Positions 1-10,300 of a stretch of DNA of 31,800 bases are shown here, piece by piece. The position numbers and the translations under genes are program-made. The notes beneath the pieces are model-generated. The model saw only the letters and a list, made by a program, of their open reading frames with translations. It was not told the DNA's origin and ran no database searches. Where the stretch lies: contig UQRR01000013.1 of the NCBI GenBank assembly GCA_900543455.1, positions 1 through 31,800 on the forward strand, in the 5' to 3' direction. The stretch comes from an uncultured Dialister sp. (lineage in GTDB: Bacteria > Bacillota > Negativicutes > Veillonellales > Dialisteraceae). How positions within the stretch are numbered: the stretch's first letter is position 1; the number at the start of each line of letters is the position of its first letter.

Positions 1-107
1 TACGAGAATACCATCTTCTAAAAAAGGCGGCGAAGCCGCCACGAGAGCCCTGAACCTTGAACCCTGAACCCTGAACCCTGAACCCTGAACCAAATGAAAG
101 CAATGTA
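1..107. repeat. Hairpin module plus CCCTGAA heptamer tract
   Basis: Positions 1-45 hold a module with the perfect hairpin GGCGGCGAAGCCGCC. Positions 48-91 are about six tandem copies of a 7-nt unit (CCCTGAA with one CCTTGAA variant). The same block, joined to the same type of terminator, recurs at 21965-22106, and the first part recurs near 31650-31695. Confidence 0.85.
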
Positions 108-155
108 AAAAGGAGCTGTGAAGAAATGAGAATTCATTTCTTCACAGCTCCTTTT
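108..155 (-). terminator. Intrinsic terminator downstream of sstT
   Basis: A perfect 22-bp inverted repeat (108-129 pairs with 134-155) with a 4-nt loop lies just past the sstT stop codon. The minus strand carries a short T tract after the stem. A closely related hairpin with the same flanks occurs at 22059-22106. Confidence 0.85.
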
Positions 156-162
156 CTTTCAT

Positions 163-1419
163 TTAGTTGTCATGCGGAACCATGTCTTCCGCTTTGAGCG
201 TACCCGCCTTGCGGCGTTCTGCATATTCCGCCGTAGCGGTGAAGAGAACATCGGTGGAGCTGTTCAGCGCGGTCTCACAGGCATCTTCCAGAACGGAGAT
301 GATGAAGCCGACACCGACGACCTGCATGGAGATATCACTGCTGATGCCGAAGGAAGCGCAAGCGACCGGGATCAGGAGCAGAGAGCCACCAGCGACACCG
401 GAAGCACCACATGCGCCGACCGTGGACACGATGCAGAGCAGGAGTGCGGTCGGAAGATCGACCTGAATGCCGAGGGTATTCGCCGCAGCCAGAGCCAGAA
501 CGGAAATCGTAATGGATGCGCCGGACATATTGATCGTCGCACCGAGAGGAATGGAAATTGTGAAAATATCCGGATTGAGGCCGAGTCTCTTGCAGAGTGC
601 CAGATTCACAGGGATATTGGCTGCCGAGCTTCGGGTGAAGAACGCATACACGCCGCTTTCACGGATCGTGGTGAGGATCAGCGGGTATGGATTCATATGA
701 ATGCGGCCAAATACGATGATCGGATTCATCACAAGAGCGACCAGGAAGTACGAACCGATGAGAACCGCCAGAAGCTGCACATAGCCGATGAGCGCTTCCA
801 CGCCGGCGGTGCCGACGGAGTCAGCGACAAGGCCCATGATGCCGAGCGGAGCAAAGTGAATGACCCAGGTCACCACTTTGGTGATGGTCTTGGCAACATC
901 ATCGAGCCAGCCCTTGGTGGTGCCGGATGCGATATTCTTCATCGCAATACCGATGATGATCGCCCATGCCAGAATGCCGATGTAGTTTGCAGAGAGCAGT
1001 GCATTCACCGGATTATCGACGACGCTCAGGATCAGGTTATGAAGCACCTGAATGATGCCGCTTGGCGGAGCGAGCTTCGTGTCAGCCGCCACCTGCAGGT
1101 GCAGTGTGGTCGGGAACAGGAAGGACATGCAGACACCGACAAGCGATGCGAAGAATGTCGCCATCACATAGAGACCGATGATCGGCTTCATGCTGCCGTT
1201 CCCATTTTCTTTTCTCTGCGCCATGGCGTTCATGACCAGGAAGAAAACCAGGATCGGTGCGACACCCTTCAGGGCTTTGACGAAAAGATCACCGAAAATC
1301 TTCACGACGGGGATGGCCGCCGGAAAGCAGACGGCGATCAGGATGCCGATCACCAGACCGACCGCGATCTGCTTGATCAGTGCCACGCTGGCGAGCGTAT
1401 GCTGGATCGTTTTGAACAC
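163..1419 (-). CDS. sstT: Serine/threonine:sodium symporter SstT
   Basis: A 418-residue member of the dicarboxylate/amino acid:cation symporter (DAACS) family, expected to import serine and threonine with sodium across the inner membrane. The protein is hydrophobic throughout, with a glycine- and serine-rich re-entrant region around FTRSSAANIPVNL and the family core IPLGATINMSGASI, both typical of SstT. Length matches the family (about 400-415). Translation starts at a GTG (1417-1419) preceded by AGGAGGAGG at 7-nt spacing, so no upstream extension is needed. It is a single-gene unit with its own promoter and terminator. Substrate assignment follows family similarity; other DAACS substrates are less likely. 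Confidence 0.93.
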   Translation of the reverse strand: MFKTIQHTLASVALIKQIAVGLVIGILIAVCFPAAIPVVKIFGDLFVKALKGVAPILVFFLVMNAMAQRKENGNGSMKPIIGLYVMATFFASLVGVCMSFLFPTTLHLQVAADTKLAPPSGIIQVLHNLILSVVDNPVNALLSANYIGILAWAIIIGIAMKNIASGTTKGWLDDVAKTITKVVTWVIHFAPLGIMGLVADSVGTAGVEALIGYVQLLAVLIGSYFLVALVMNPIIVFGRIHMNPYPLILTTIRESGVYAFFTRSSAANIPVNLALCKRLGLNPDIFTISIPLGATINMSGASITISVLALAAANTLGIQVDLPTALLLCIVSTVGACGASGVAGGSLLLIPVACASFGISSDISMQVVGVGFIISVLEDACETALNSSTDVLFTATAEYAERRKAGTLKAEDMVPHDN

Positions 1420-1458
1420 AATAATTCCTCCTCCTAAACAAATACGTATGTTTATTTT

Positions 1459-1487
1459 AGTATACGCTTTCCTGAATAATGATGCAA
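1459..1487 (-). promoter_or_regulatory. Sigma-A promoter of sstT
   Basis: The minus strand reads TTGCAT (1482-1487), a 17-bp spacer and TATACT (1459-1464), about 40 bp before the sstT start codon. The -10 is good and the -35 weak. Confidence 0.6.
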
Positions 1488-1564
1488 GTTTGAATGCAGA
1501 GATCCTGCGTGACCGGGGACTAGTATTGCGTTTTCTAAATAACTGGCATTGAAGTCAACTTCCG

Positions 1565-1900
1565 AATCAAGTGAGGAGTTAGGAATTAGGAGTGACTAGG
1601 GACTGGTGACTGGTGACTGGTAACTGAAATACCATCTTCGGGCATCGCCCTATTTGTACTCCGCGGCGCTTCCATATTTTTATGCGCCGCACCAGCACTC
1701 CTAACTCCTCACTAGAGAGTGAGGAGTTCAAACGTAATCAAGGGACGGCACACCCCGAGGCTACGTTCGAAAGCAGGGATTAGGGATTAGTGGCTAGGGA
1801 TTAGGAGTGACTGGTGACTTGAATACGACTTTCGGGCATCGCCCCATATATACTCGCGGCGAAGCCGCCACCTTCATTCCTAATTCCTCATTCCTAATTT
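1565..1900. repeat. Composite intergenic repeat mosaic between sstT and MFS gene
   Basis: This spacer holds heptamer tracts (GTGACTG type at 1592-1626; GGATTAG and GTGACTG types around 1770-1820; AGGAATK type at 1875-1900), two copies of the CTTCGGGCATCGCC module, one GCGGCGC/GCGCCGC hairpin (about 1665-1690) and one GGCGGCGAAGCCGCC-like hairpin (about 1855-1870). A separate 11-bp palindrome sits at 1703-1728. The AGGAATK tract abuts the stop codon of the neighbouring MFS gene. Confidence 0.85.
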
Positions 1901-1901
1901 C

Positions 1902-3065
1902 TCATTTGTTTCCCCTTCGCCACGCAAAGTAATACGCCAGCCCGGCCAGCGAAGAGGCGAAGCAGATGCCGCCATACATGAAAGAATAGCCGAAAGCCTC
2001 CGCAAAAAGCTCGAGGAATGCGGCGGCAAGTCCGACACTGATATCCAGCGACCAGAAATAAGTCGACGTCGCGACGCCCGCGCGGGAAGAAGGCGCGCTG
2101 CTGACCGCGATGGTCTGGAAGGCAGGTGCCAGCGCACCGAAGCCGATCCCCAGGACCGCCGCGGAGAGAAGCAGGAGGACAGGACCCTCCACCTGCGAGA
2201 AGAGGAGAAAACCCGCCGAGAAGAAAAGGAAGCCCGGATACACCGTATAGTCCGAGCCATGGTGATCGAAGAGGTAGCCGATGAACGGACGGGATACGAC
2301 GATGACGAGCGCAAAGACGAGGAAGAAGAGACTCGTGTAAGAGCCTATACCAAGGCTTCTCGTGTACATGGGAATGAATGTCAGCACACCGCCGTAGGCA
2401 AAAAAGACAAGCCCGCCCAGGATGACCGCCGGAAGAGCCTTCTTTTCAAAGAAATCCGAAAAATGAAATCCGTGGTGCTTTTCTCCCGATGGACATACCA
2501 CGCGCGCGGGCAGCTGTTTCCCATTTCCTGAAACGATCGCACACGCAGCTATCAGAGAAAGGAAGAGAAACAGCGTCGATGCACCGAAGTGCTCGATGAG
2601 GATGAGTCCCACTAAGGGCCCCACGACCATCGCCATATTTCCGCAGACGGCAAAGTAGCCGATCCCCTCCCCCTTCCGCCGGGCAGGAAGCACGAGCGCT
2701 GCCATCGCCGCCGAGGCCGTCGTCCCCAGCGCGAAGACGATCCCGTGAATGAGGCGCAGCGAAAGCGCGATCTCCAGCCGATACGCAAGGAGGAAGCCCG
2801 CCATCAGGAGAAAGAGCAGCACCGAGACAATGAGGAGCAGGCGCTGCTTATTCACCGCATCGATCACACGCCCTGCGAGCGGACGGGATACCACCGTACC
2901 GATCTGAAAGCAGGTCATCGCCATCCCCGCCTCCCACTCGCCGAGCCCCAGATCATCCATGATGTAGACCGGCAACGCCGCGATCATGATGTACTGAGAC
3001 ATGAAGTAAAAGAAATTCGTCAGACCCATGCCAATGAATTCACGGGTCCATAGCTTTTCACCCAT
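1902..3065 (-). CDS. Major facilitator superfamily transporter (drug/arabinose efflux type)
   Basis: A 387-residue polytopic protein with about 12 hydrophobic segments and the MFS motif-A-like stretch GTVVSRPLAGRVIDAVNK between helices 2 and 3, repeated as VVSRPFIGYLFDHHG in the second half, as expected of a 6+6 fold. It is most like proton-driven efflux permeases of the AraJ/YhhS group; the substrate cannot be told from sequence. ATG at 3063-3065 has AAGGAG 9 nt upstream. The stop TGA lies at the junction with an AGGAATK heptamer tract, so the last residues may have been set by repeat insertion. Monocistronic as far as can be seen. Confidence 0.85.
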   Translation of the reverse strand: MGEKLWTREFIGMGLTNFFYFMSQYIMIAALPVYIMDDLGLGEWEAGMAMTCFQIGTVVSRPLAGRVIDAVNKQRLLLIVSVLLFLLMAGFLLAYRLEIALSLRLIHGIVFALGTTASAAMAALVLPARRKGEGIGYFAVCGNMAMVVGPLVGLILIEHFGASTLFLFLSLIAACAIVSGNGKQLPARVVCPSGEKHHGFHFSDFFEKKALPAVILGGLVFFAYGGVLTFIPMYTRSLGIGSYTSLFFLVFALVIVVSRPFIGYLFDHHGSDYTVYPGFLFFSAGFLLFSQVEGPVLLLLSAAVLGIGFGALAPAFQTIAVSSAPSSRAGVATSTYFWSLDISVGLAAAFLELFAEAFGYSFMYGGICFASSLAGLAYYFAWRRGNK

Positions 3066-3105
3066 TCGTTTGTTCTCCTTGTTTTTCTTATGAAATAACC
3101 TTAGT

Positions 3106-3111
3106 ATTATA
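3106..3111 (-). promoter_or_regulatory. -10 element upstream of the MFS gene
   Basis: A perfect TATAAT on the minus strand lies about 40 bp before the start codon. No convincing -35 is seen; the upstream side runs into repeat DNA. Confidence 0.45.
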
Positions 3112-3119
3112 ACATATAA

Positions 3120-3375
3120 AAGGGTTGAAAGCAGGGATGAGTAGCTAGTGACTAGTGACTTGTGACTGGTAGCTAGGGATTAGTGGCTAGGGATTAGGTT
3201 TGCGATACGAGAAAACCGCTAGTTTCAAAGCTCCGCGGCGCTTCCATATTTTTATGCGCCGCACCACCACCGTTGAACCTTCTGAACCTGTTGAACCCGC
3301 TCCCCCCTCTTTCGCACGTAATCAAAGGGCACCACGCCCGAGGGGCTAACCCTGAACCCCGAACCCAGTCCCCAA
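3120..3375. repeat. Intergenic repeat mosaic before addB
   Basis: The spacer between the divergently transcribed MFS gene and addB is filled with GTGACTA and GGATTAG heptamers (about 3137-3197), a GCGGCGC/GCGCCGC hairpin (about 3235-3262), degenerate TTGAACC units (3274-3300) and the CACGCCC...GGGCTAA module (about 3330-3350), ending just before the addB ribosome binding site. No promoter for addB stands out. Confidence 0.8.
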
Positions 3376-3397
3376 TCACTCACAAAAGGAGCCTCCT

Positions 3398-6300
3398 ATG
3401 AGCCTGCATTTTATTTTCGGCCGCGCCGGCACGGGAAAGACCACCCGCTGCTGCCGCGAAATCCAAGACTATCTGAAAAAGAACCCGGGCGGCCGCGCCT
3501 ACCTTCTTGTCCCCGATCAGAGCACATACACGGCGGAGTACCTGCTCGCGAAATCCTTCCCCGGCGGCGGCTTCATCGATGTGACGGTGTGCGGTTTCTC
3601 ACGCCTCGCCTACCGCGTTTTTCAAGAGCTGCACTCGCCGGTCGCCGATGCCCTTTCGCCACTGGGCCAGCAGATCATCCTGCGCCGCCTTCTGAACGCA
3701 CACAAAGACGAGCTGCAAGTGATCCTCCGCGCTGCATCGCAACCGCATTTTTCGGAGAATCTGACCGCCTTCTTCCATCAGCTCGACATGTTTCTCGTCA
3801 CAGAAGATGACCTCTTTGCCGCCTCGCAGCGGGAAGGAGAGACGCCGCTGGGGAAAAAGCTCGCTGATCTCTCCCTCTTATATAAAGCGTACCACGACTA
3901 TCTGCGTATGCATTTCGCTTATGAAGGGAGCCTCTTCGACCTTCTCGCACGGGAAATCCCCAAGTCAGAGAAGCTCCGCGGCTCCCATATCTGGATCGAT
4001 GGCTTCAACGGCATGGCGCCGCAGAAGATCCGCATCGTATCCGCGCTCGTTCACACAGCTGCGGAAGTCACCATGACGCTGCAGATGGACAGTCCGGAAG
4101 AGGCAGCGGAAAATCCAAACTTCGCCCGGCCGTATCAGCTCTACAGCCAGCTGCAGGGCGCGATACGCCGCTCCTCCTCCGTCGTGCTCACGGAAGGGAA
4201 ACGCTTCCGCACCAGCGACCTTGCGCTCATGGCGCGCCATTTCTTCGAACGCCACGCACGCCCCCGCCCGGAGGACGGCCGCGCGAAAGACGGCCTCCAC
4301 CTCATCACCGCAGCCAGCCCGAAGGAAGAAGTGGATTTCATTTCACGCACCATCACATCGCTCGTCCGTGACAAAGGTCTTCGCTACCGTGACATCCTCG
4401 TCCTCTCACGCACACCGGAAAACTACAGCGACCTCTTTACCCGCGCCTTTGCTGCCTACGGCATCCCCGGCTTCATTGATGAGAAGCATCCCATGAATAA
4501 CCACCCGCTCGTGATGCTGACCTCCTTCCTGCTGCAGTTTCTCGCGAAAGAAGCGGGCCGAAAGAACGCAGGCTGGCAGCGTCTCACCCTCTTTCGCCTC
4601 CTGAAGACCTCGCTCCTTCCTGAATTCTCTCAGGAAGAGATCGACCGTCTCGAGAACTACGTCCTTTCCCGCCGCATCCGTCCCTGGCAGTGGCATGACA
4701 GCTGGGAGCAGCGCAGCTACCGCCATCTCGATGAGACGCCCCCGCCGCTGTCTGAAGCCGAGCTCACCGAGCGCCGCCGCGTGAATGAATGGCGCACGCG
4801 CCTCACCTCTCTTCTCGATCCTCTCTCTGCCGCGTGGAAATCTGCCGTTTCTGCCAAAGACCGCGCAGCGCTCCTCTACCGGTTCCTCCTCAGCGAAAAG
4901 GTGCCTCACACCCTGGCGGCATGGGATGAAGCCTCTTTCGAAAAGACAGGCCTTCGCCCCCACCTTCAGGTCTGGAAGAAGGTGCTGGGCCTTCTGGATG
5001 AGATCGTCCATGTCGCAGGGGATGACCCGATGACCGCCGAAGATTTCCGCGTCCTCTTCGAAGACGGTCTCTCTGCCCTCACCTACTCCACCATCCCGCC
5101 GACCCTCGACCATGTGACCGTGACAGGCATGGATCGCGGCTATGCGATGGAAGCGAAAGTCGTCTTCATTCCCGGCGTGATCGAAGGCGAATTCCCCAAG
5201 CGCGTCGAAGAGAGCGGCTTCTTCTCTGAATGGGAAAAGCAGTCGCTCTATGAAAACAGCCAGCTCACCTTCGGGAATGATCTCATGCAGATGATCCATC
5301 AGGAGCAGTTCTTCGTCTACCTCGCCCTCACCCGCGCCTCCGATGCCCTCTACCTCACCTCCCCCTCGCTCGGAAGCGATGGGAAAGAACGCGAGCCCTC
5401 CTTCCTGGCCCTCCAGCTTTCCAAGCTCGGCTACAGTGCAGAATGCGCCGCCGCTTGCGCGCCCACGCTGGAGGATCCCGACCCCAGTTTCTTTGCCAAC
5501 CCCGAAGAAGCCCTCTCGCTCCTTCCCCGCCTCCTGCAGGAAGGCCTGCCGGCAAGCACCTCCCCCTGGCGCGCACTCGCCCGCTGGGCGATGGCAAGTC
5601 CCCACTGGCAGCGCATCCTTTCTGAAAAGCTGCGCGCTCTCTCCTACAGCAATACCCCCGACACCCTGCCGCAAGAGCTCGCCCGCGCCCTTTTCCAGCC
5701 CGGCGGCCGCTTCGTGAGCTCCATGACGCGTCTGGAAACCTATCGCAGCTGTCCCTACAAGTATTTTCTCCAGTACGGTTTGGCGCTCGCCGAACGTGAT
5801 GAGGGAGAAATCCAAAGCCTTGACCTTGGCAACTACCTTCACGCAGGCCTTCACCAGTTCGGCAGCACACTCACCCGGCAGCAAAGGCAGTGGCGCGACG
5901 CCAGCGATGACGACATCCGAGAGATTTCTGCCACCATCGCAGGCGCCCTCTCCGAAAAGATGAAATACGGCATCCTCTCCTCCGACGCCACCTCCCGCTA
6001 CACGAAAAGAAGCCTTGACCGCACCTTCCGGGAAACGCTCACCTTCCTTCGCTCCTGGAGCCGGCGAAGCGAATTTCATACCAAAGCCCTTGAGAAAGCC
6101 TTCTACCTCCACCTTGCCAAAGAAGACGGCGAGACACTCACCATATCCGGAAAGATCGATCGCTTCGATATGAAGGACAATGCCGTCGCCATCTTTGACT
6201 ACAAGACCGGCTATACCGACGCCGCGCTCGCGGAAATCGTCGCCGGACTGAAGCTCCAGCTCCTCACCTACCTTCTCGCCGTCGAGCAGGAACACCCCGA

Positions 6301-6790
6301 AGAGCCGCTACTCCCCGCTGCGCTCATGTATATCTACCTGTCGGGCAATGTCACCAAGGTCGAGCAGGTCCCGCCGAATGGAAACGTCAACCTTTCTGAA
6401 AAGGATCACGCCTCCGGCTACGTCCTCGCAGATCCGGATCTTCTCCGCGCCCTCGACAAGGACGCCGGCGAAAACGACTCCTGCCTGCCTGTGAAATTTA
6501 ATAATGACGGCAGCCTCCGCAAGGGATCCGCTGCCACCCTGACGAAAGAACAATTCTCCGCCCTCCTTGCCATTGTCAGGAAAAACATTCTCTCTCTCCA
6601 CAGCCGCATGATCGCGGGCGACATCTCCATCTGCCCTGCCAGCTACAAAGGCACTGCCCCCTGCCGCTACTGCCCCTACCACACCATCTGCCGCTTCGAC
6701 CCCGGTCGGAAAGAAGAGAATTACGACTACGTGCGCCTCCCCAGCGACAGCACGCTGAAAAAAGAACTGGAAGAACGCGCGAAAGAGTGA
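3398..6790 (+). CDS. addB: ATP-dependent helicase/nuclease subunit AddB
   Basis: This 1130-residue protein is the second subunit of the AddAB helicase-nuclease, which resects double-strand breaks to 3' tails at Chi sites for RecA loading. Visible landmarks: an N-terminal Walker A (G8-R-A-G-T-G-K14-T-T); four cysteines C785, C1089, C1092 and C1098 whose C-x2-C-x5-C end and distant first Cys match the iron-sulfur cluster of Bacillus subtilis AddB; and the PD-(D/E)xK nuclease core with D934-Y-K936. ATG is preceded by AAAGGAG. Its stop TGA is the first repeat of a GTGACTG heptamer tract. addA follows after an unusually long 585-bp spacer. Length is normal for the family. Confidence 0.95.
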   Translation: MSLHFIFGRAGTGKTTRCCREIQDYLKKNPGGRAYLLVPDQSTYTAEYLLAKSFPGGGFIDVTVCGFSRLAYRVFQELHSPVADALSPLGQQIILRRLLNAHKDELQVILRAASQPHFSENLTAFFHQLDMFLVTEDDLFAASQREGETPLGKKLADLSLLYKAYHDYLRMHFAYEGSLFDLLAREIPKSEKLRGSHIWIDGFNGMAPQKIRIVSALVHTAAEVTMTLQMDSPEEAAENPNFARPYQLYSQLQGAIRRSSSVVLTEGKRFRTSDLALMARHFFERHARPRPEDGRAKDGLHLITAASPKEEVDFISRTITSLVRDKGLRYRDILVLSRTPENYSDLFTRAFAAYGIPGFIDEKHPMNNHPLVMLTSFLLQFLAKEAGRKNAGWQRLTLFRLLKTSLLPEFSQEEIDRLENYVLSRRIRPWQWHDSWEQRSYRHLDETPPPLSEAELTERRRVNEWRTRLTSLLDPLSAAWKSAVSAKDRAALLYRFLLSEKVPHTLAAWDEASFEKTGLRPHLQVWKKVLGLLDEIVHVAGDDPMTAEDFRVLFEDGLSALTYSTIPPTLDHVTVTGMDRGYAMEAKVVFIPGVIEGEFPKRVEESGFFSEWEKQSLYENSQLTFGNDLMQMIHQEQFFVYLALTRASDALYLTSPSLGSDGKEREPSFLALQLSKLGYSAECAAACAPTLEDPDPSFFANPEEALSLLPRLLQEGLPASTSPWRALARWAMASPHWQRILSEKLRALSYSNTPDTLPQELARALFQPGGRFVSSMTRLETYRSCPYKYFLQYGLALAERDEGEIQSLDLGNYLHAGLHQFGSTLTRQQRQWRDASDDDIREISATIAGALSEKMKYGILSSDATSRYTKRSLDRTFRETLTFLRSWSRRSEFHTKALEKAFYLHLAKEDGETLTISGKIDRFDMKDNAVAIFDYKTGYTDAALAEIVAGLKLQLLTYLLAVEQEHPEEPLLPAALMYIYLSGNVTKVEQVPPNGNVNLSEKDHASGYVLADPDLLRALDKDAGENDSCLPVKFNNDGSLRKGSAATLTKEQFSALLAIVRKNILSLHSRMIAGDISICPASYKGTAPCRYCPYHTICRFDPGRKEENYDYVRLPSDSTLKKELEERAKE

Positions 6791-7360
6791 CTGGTGACTG
6801 GTGACTAGGGACTAGGAGACTGGTCACTCGTAACGGGGAGACTAAGAGACTAGGAGACTAGGAGCCTGGGAGACTAGTATTGCGTATTTCAATTAAGAGG
6901 ACTTTCAATCGACATACAAATGTAGTCAGAATTAGCGCTGTAGCAACTTGCTTCCCCTTCGGGGGAAGTGCCGAAGGCAATATGTGCAAGCGAACTGGAT
7001 TTTTAGGAGCATAGCGACGCTAAAATCCAGTGAGACGCCATTTCGAGCGCAGCGAGATGGGGCATGCCAGCGGTATAGTGTGCTATGTTGAATAGTCCGA
7101 TACTATCGATATTCCAACACTTTCAGGCAATACCGCTACGTAGCCCCCTCTCCCCTTCGGGGAGCTCCCCCGATGGGGAGCCAAGACATTCCACCACTTC
7201 TCACTAAGCCCAAAAGTTAACAAATCGCTATACTAGAGACTAGGAGACATCAGCCATCTGACGTCTGACGTCTCAAGCGGGCATCGCCACCATTTATACT
7301 CCGCGGCGCTTCATTATTTTTATGCGCCGCACCACCATTCCTCATTCCTCATTCCTCATT
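6787..7360. repeat. Repeat-filled spacer between addB and addA
   Basis: This 585-bp gap begins at the addB stop codon with GTGACTG/GGACTAG heptamers and 8-nt AGACTAGG units (6787-6877). Next comes a 307-bp element (6904-7210) described separately, then GACGTCT repeats (about 7253-7275), the GGGCATCGCC module, a GCGGCGC/GCGCCGC hairpin (about 7302-7330) and an ATTCCTC heptamer tract (7336-7360) that abuts the addA ribosome binding site. No gene is evident here. Confidence 0.85.
6904..7210. repeat. 307-bp intergenic element, long form
   Basis: The ends of this segment are nearly identical to a 110-bp segment at 26540-26649, which lacks the interior. Internally it has a 10-bp inverted repeat (6994-7003 with 7022-7031), a TTTCGAGCGCAGCGAGA-type half palindrome near 7050, and CCCCTTCGGGG at 6954-6964 and 7152-7162. 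No reading frame with a ribosome binding site was seen. It may be a non-autonomous mobile element or a structured RNA; neither is proven. Confidence 0.6.
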
Positions 7361-7375
7361 AAAAAAGGAGTCATC

Positions 7376-10300
7376 ATGAGTTGGACACCCCAGCAGGAAG
7401 AGGCCCTGCGCATCCGAAATAAAAACCTCCTCTTATCCGCCGCTGCGGGCAGCGGGAAGACCGCCGTCCTGACGGAACGCATCACCCGCCTCGCTGCGGA
7501 TCCGGAAAGTCACATCGACATCCACGAACTCCTGGTGCTGACCTTCACAAAAGCCGCAGCCAGCGAGATGAAGTCCCGCATTTCCGCCTCTCTCACCCGT
7601 GAGCTCGAGGCCGCGGATGCCGCGCAGGATCTCCCGCTCGTCCACCACTTAGAGCGACAGATCTCGCTCCTTTCGAGCGCGCAGATTTCCACCCTGGATG
7701 CCTTCTTCCAGTCCCTCGTGCGTCAATATTTTTACCTGCTCGATCTTGACCCGAAGACACGCATCATGGCCGATGAAAATGACGCGCGCCTTCTCGCTGA
7801 TGATGTACTGACAGAAGTCCTCGAGCGCTGGTATGAGGAAGGAAATCCTGATTTCCTCATCACCTGCGACCTCTTTGCGAGCGGCCATCAGGATCAGGCC
7901 CTGCGCCAGATGATCCTGCGCATGCACAGCTACGCCTCCTCCATGCCCTTCCCGGACGTCTGGCTCGCGCGCCTCCCCGATGCCTATGAGATCCCTGAAG
8001 ATGCCACGCTCGATGACCTCCCATGGACGCAGCCCATTCTATCCGAGCTCATCGACACCGCCGGAAAGATCTGCGACCTCTACCGGCAGACCTTCTCCCT
8101 TCTGGATACGAATCCCATCGCACGCGATGTCTATGGCGAGACACTCAGCCAGGAGTACGCCTTCTTTTCCTCCCTCGCCCAAGTCACCACCTGGCAGGCA
8201 CTCTATGCCATGCCCTCCTTTATCCCGCAAAAGATGCCGAGCCTCTCCGCCGCCAAAGCCAAAACCTACGGCATCAAGTCCACGGATTTTAACAAATCCC
8301 CTGACGCGGAATCGATCAAAGCTCTTCGTGACATGGCCAAAGACACCTATAAGAAAAAGCTCATCCCCTTTCTCTCCATTACACCCGCGCAATGGAGAGA
8401 AGAGACGCGCGCCATGGCCCCGGAAGTCAAGGTCCTCTCCGCGCTCGCGCTCGACTTCGGCCGCAGCTACCTGGCAAGGAAAAAGCAGGAAGGCGTGATG
8501 GAATTCAATGACCTCGAGCACTACACGCTCTCCCTTCTGCTCGATACGGAAAATCCGGCCTTCACCCCCGAGCACGCCGAAGACTTCCCCTCCGAAGCGG
8601 CACTCTCCATCCGAAGAAACTACAAAGAAGTCATGATCGACGAGTATCAGGATACGAATGGCATTCAGGAGCTCATCACCACCCTCCTCTCGAACGGGCA
8701 TAACCGCTTCCTTGTCGGCGACATCAAGCAGAGCATCTACCGCTTCCGCCAGGCAGACCCCACGATTTTCCTCTCCAAGTACCACCGCTTCCGTCAAGAA
8801 GGCGAGAGCGGCCAGCGCATCGACCTGAACCGCAACTTCCGAAGCGATGCCACCGTCCTTTCCTCCATCAACTACCTTTTCAGGCAGCTCATGACAGAGA
8901 AAAATCTGGAGCTCACCTACGGCGATGCCGAAGCCCTCTATCCGGGACGCCACGAAGAAGCGCGCCCGGAAAACTACGTCGGCGGCCGCGTCACGATCGA
9001 GCTCGTCGATGGCAGCGAACTAGCCGAGACGGACCAGCCCGAGCTCAAGGAAATCTCCAAAATCGACGCCGAAGGCCGCCTCATCGCCCGCCATATCGAA
9101 AGCCTCATCCAAGAAGGAAGACAGGTGATGAATAAAGACGGCACCTTCCGTCCCATCCAGTATGGAGACATCGTGATCCTTCTCCGCTCCATCGCCGCGA
9201 AAGGCCCCGCCCTGCTCAAGATCCTGAAGGAGCATCACATCCCTGCCGTCTCCTCTAGGGACGATGACTATGTGAAGAATCTGGAAGTACAGACACTCAT
9301 CGCTCTCCTTCAGATCCTGGATAACCCGCTGCAGGACCTGCCGCTCACCGCCGTGCTCCGCTCCTTCTTCGTAGGGCTCACGGAGACAGACCTCGCCCGT
9401 CTCCGTCTCCTCATGAAAGAAAACGAGGCAGACCATCTCTTCCCGCTCCTCGAAAAAGCCGTGCCCCTGCTCTCCAGAGAAAAGGCTGACGCCCTGTCCG
9501 CCTTCCTCACCCGCTTTAGCGCATGGCGCGAGCATGCCGTGCAAGGCGGCATCGCACCACTCCTTCAGGAGATCTGGGAGGACACCGACTACCTCACCTA
9601 CGTCTCCGGCCTTCCCGGCGGACATGCCCGCCGCGCCCACCTGCTTTCTTTCTATGAGCTCGCCCGCGCGCGCGACACAGGCACGCACAACGGTCTCTAC
9701 CCCTTCCTCACAGAGCTGTCGAGCCTGCTCAAGGGCGATGGCCGTTTCCAGACAAAGACCGACGCCGTCTCTACCGATGCCGTCCGTATCATGACCATCC
9801 ACAGCAGCAAAGGACTGGAATTCCCCGTCGTCTTTCTTGCCGACCTTGCGAAAAACTTCAATGCCTCGGACATGACCGGCATCGCCCTCTGCCACAAAGG
9901 ACTCGGCCTCGGTATCCAATACTTTGACCGCGAAAGACGCCTGCGCTGGCCCTCCCTCTACTGGTACGCCGTCCGCGCCGCCTCCGAGCGTGAAAGCCGT
10001 GCCGAAGAAGCACGCCTCCTCTACGTCGCCATGACCCGTGCCCGCGATACCCTCTACCTCACCGCTTCCGTCAAGGACGCGGAGAAAGTCCTCGCTGCCT
10101 GCATGACCCCGCTCGCCGGCAGCGGAAATGATACGCCGCTCCCGCTCCCCTCGCACCTCATCTCCCATGCCCGCTCCTACCTGGACTGGATCCTCCCCGC
10201 CGCACTCCACCACAGAGACCTCTCCCCTGTCTGGAGCCGCCTCGAGAAGATCCCCTCTTTCCAAGGCGATGCTGCGGGCGACCACTCCCACTTTGATTTC

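Noticed and set aside
48..91. CRISPR array or telomere-like repeat
   Set aside because: Units are 7 nt in direct tandem without spacers, and other families with other sequences share the period, so neither fits.
7322..7375. 18-codon N-terminal extension of AddA
   Set aside because: It is encoded by the GCGCCGC hairpin and ATTCCTC heptamers; the AAGGAG site before 7376 and AddA family length support the later start.
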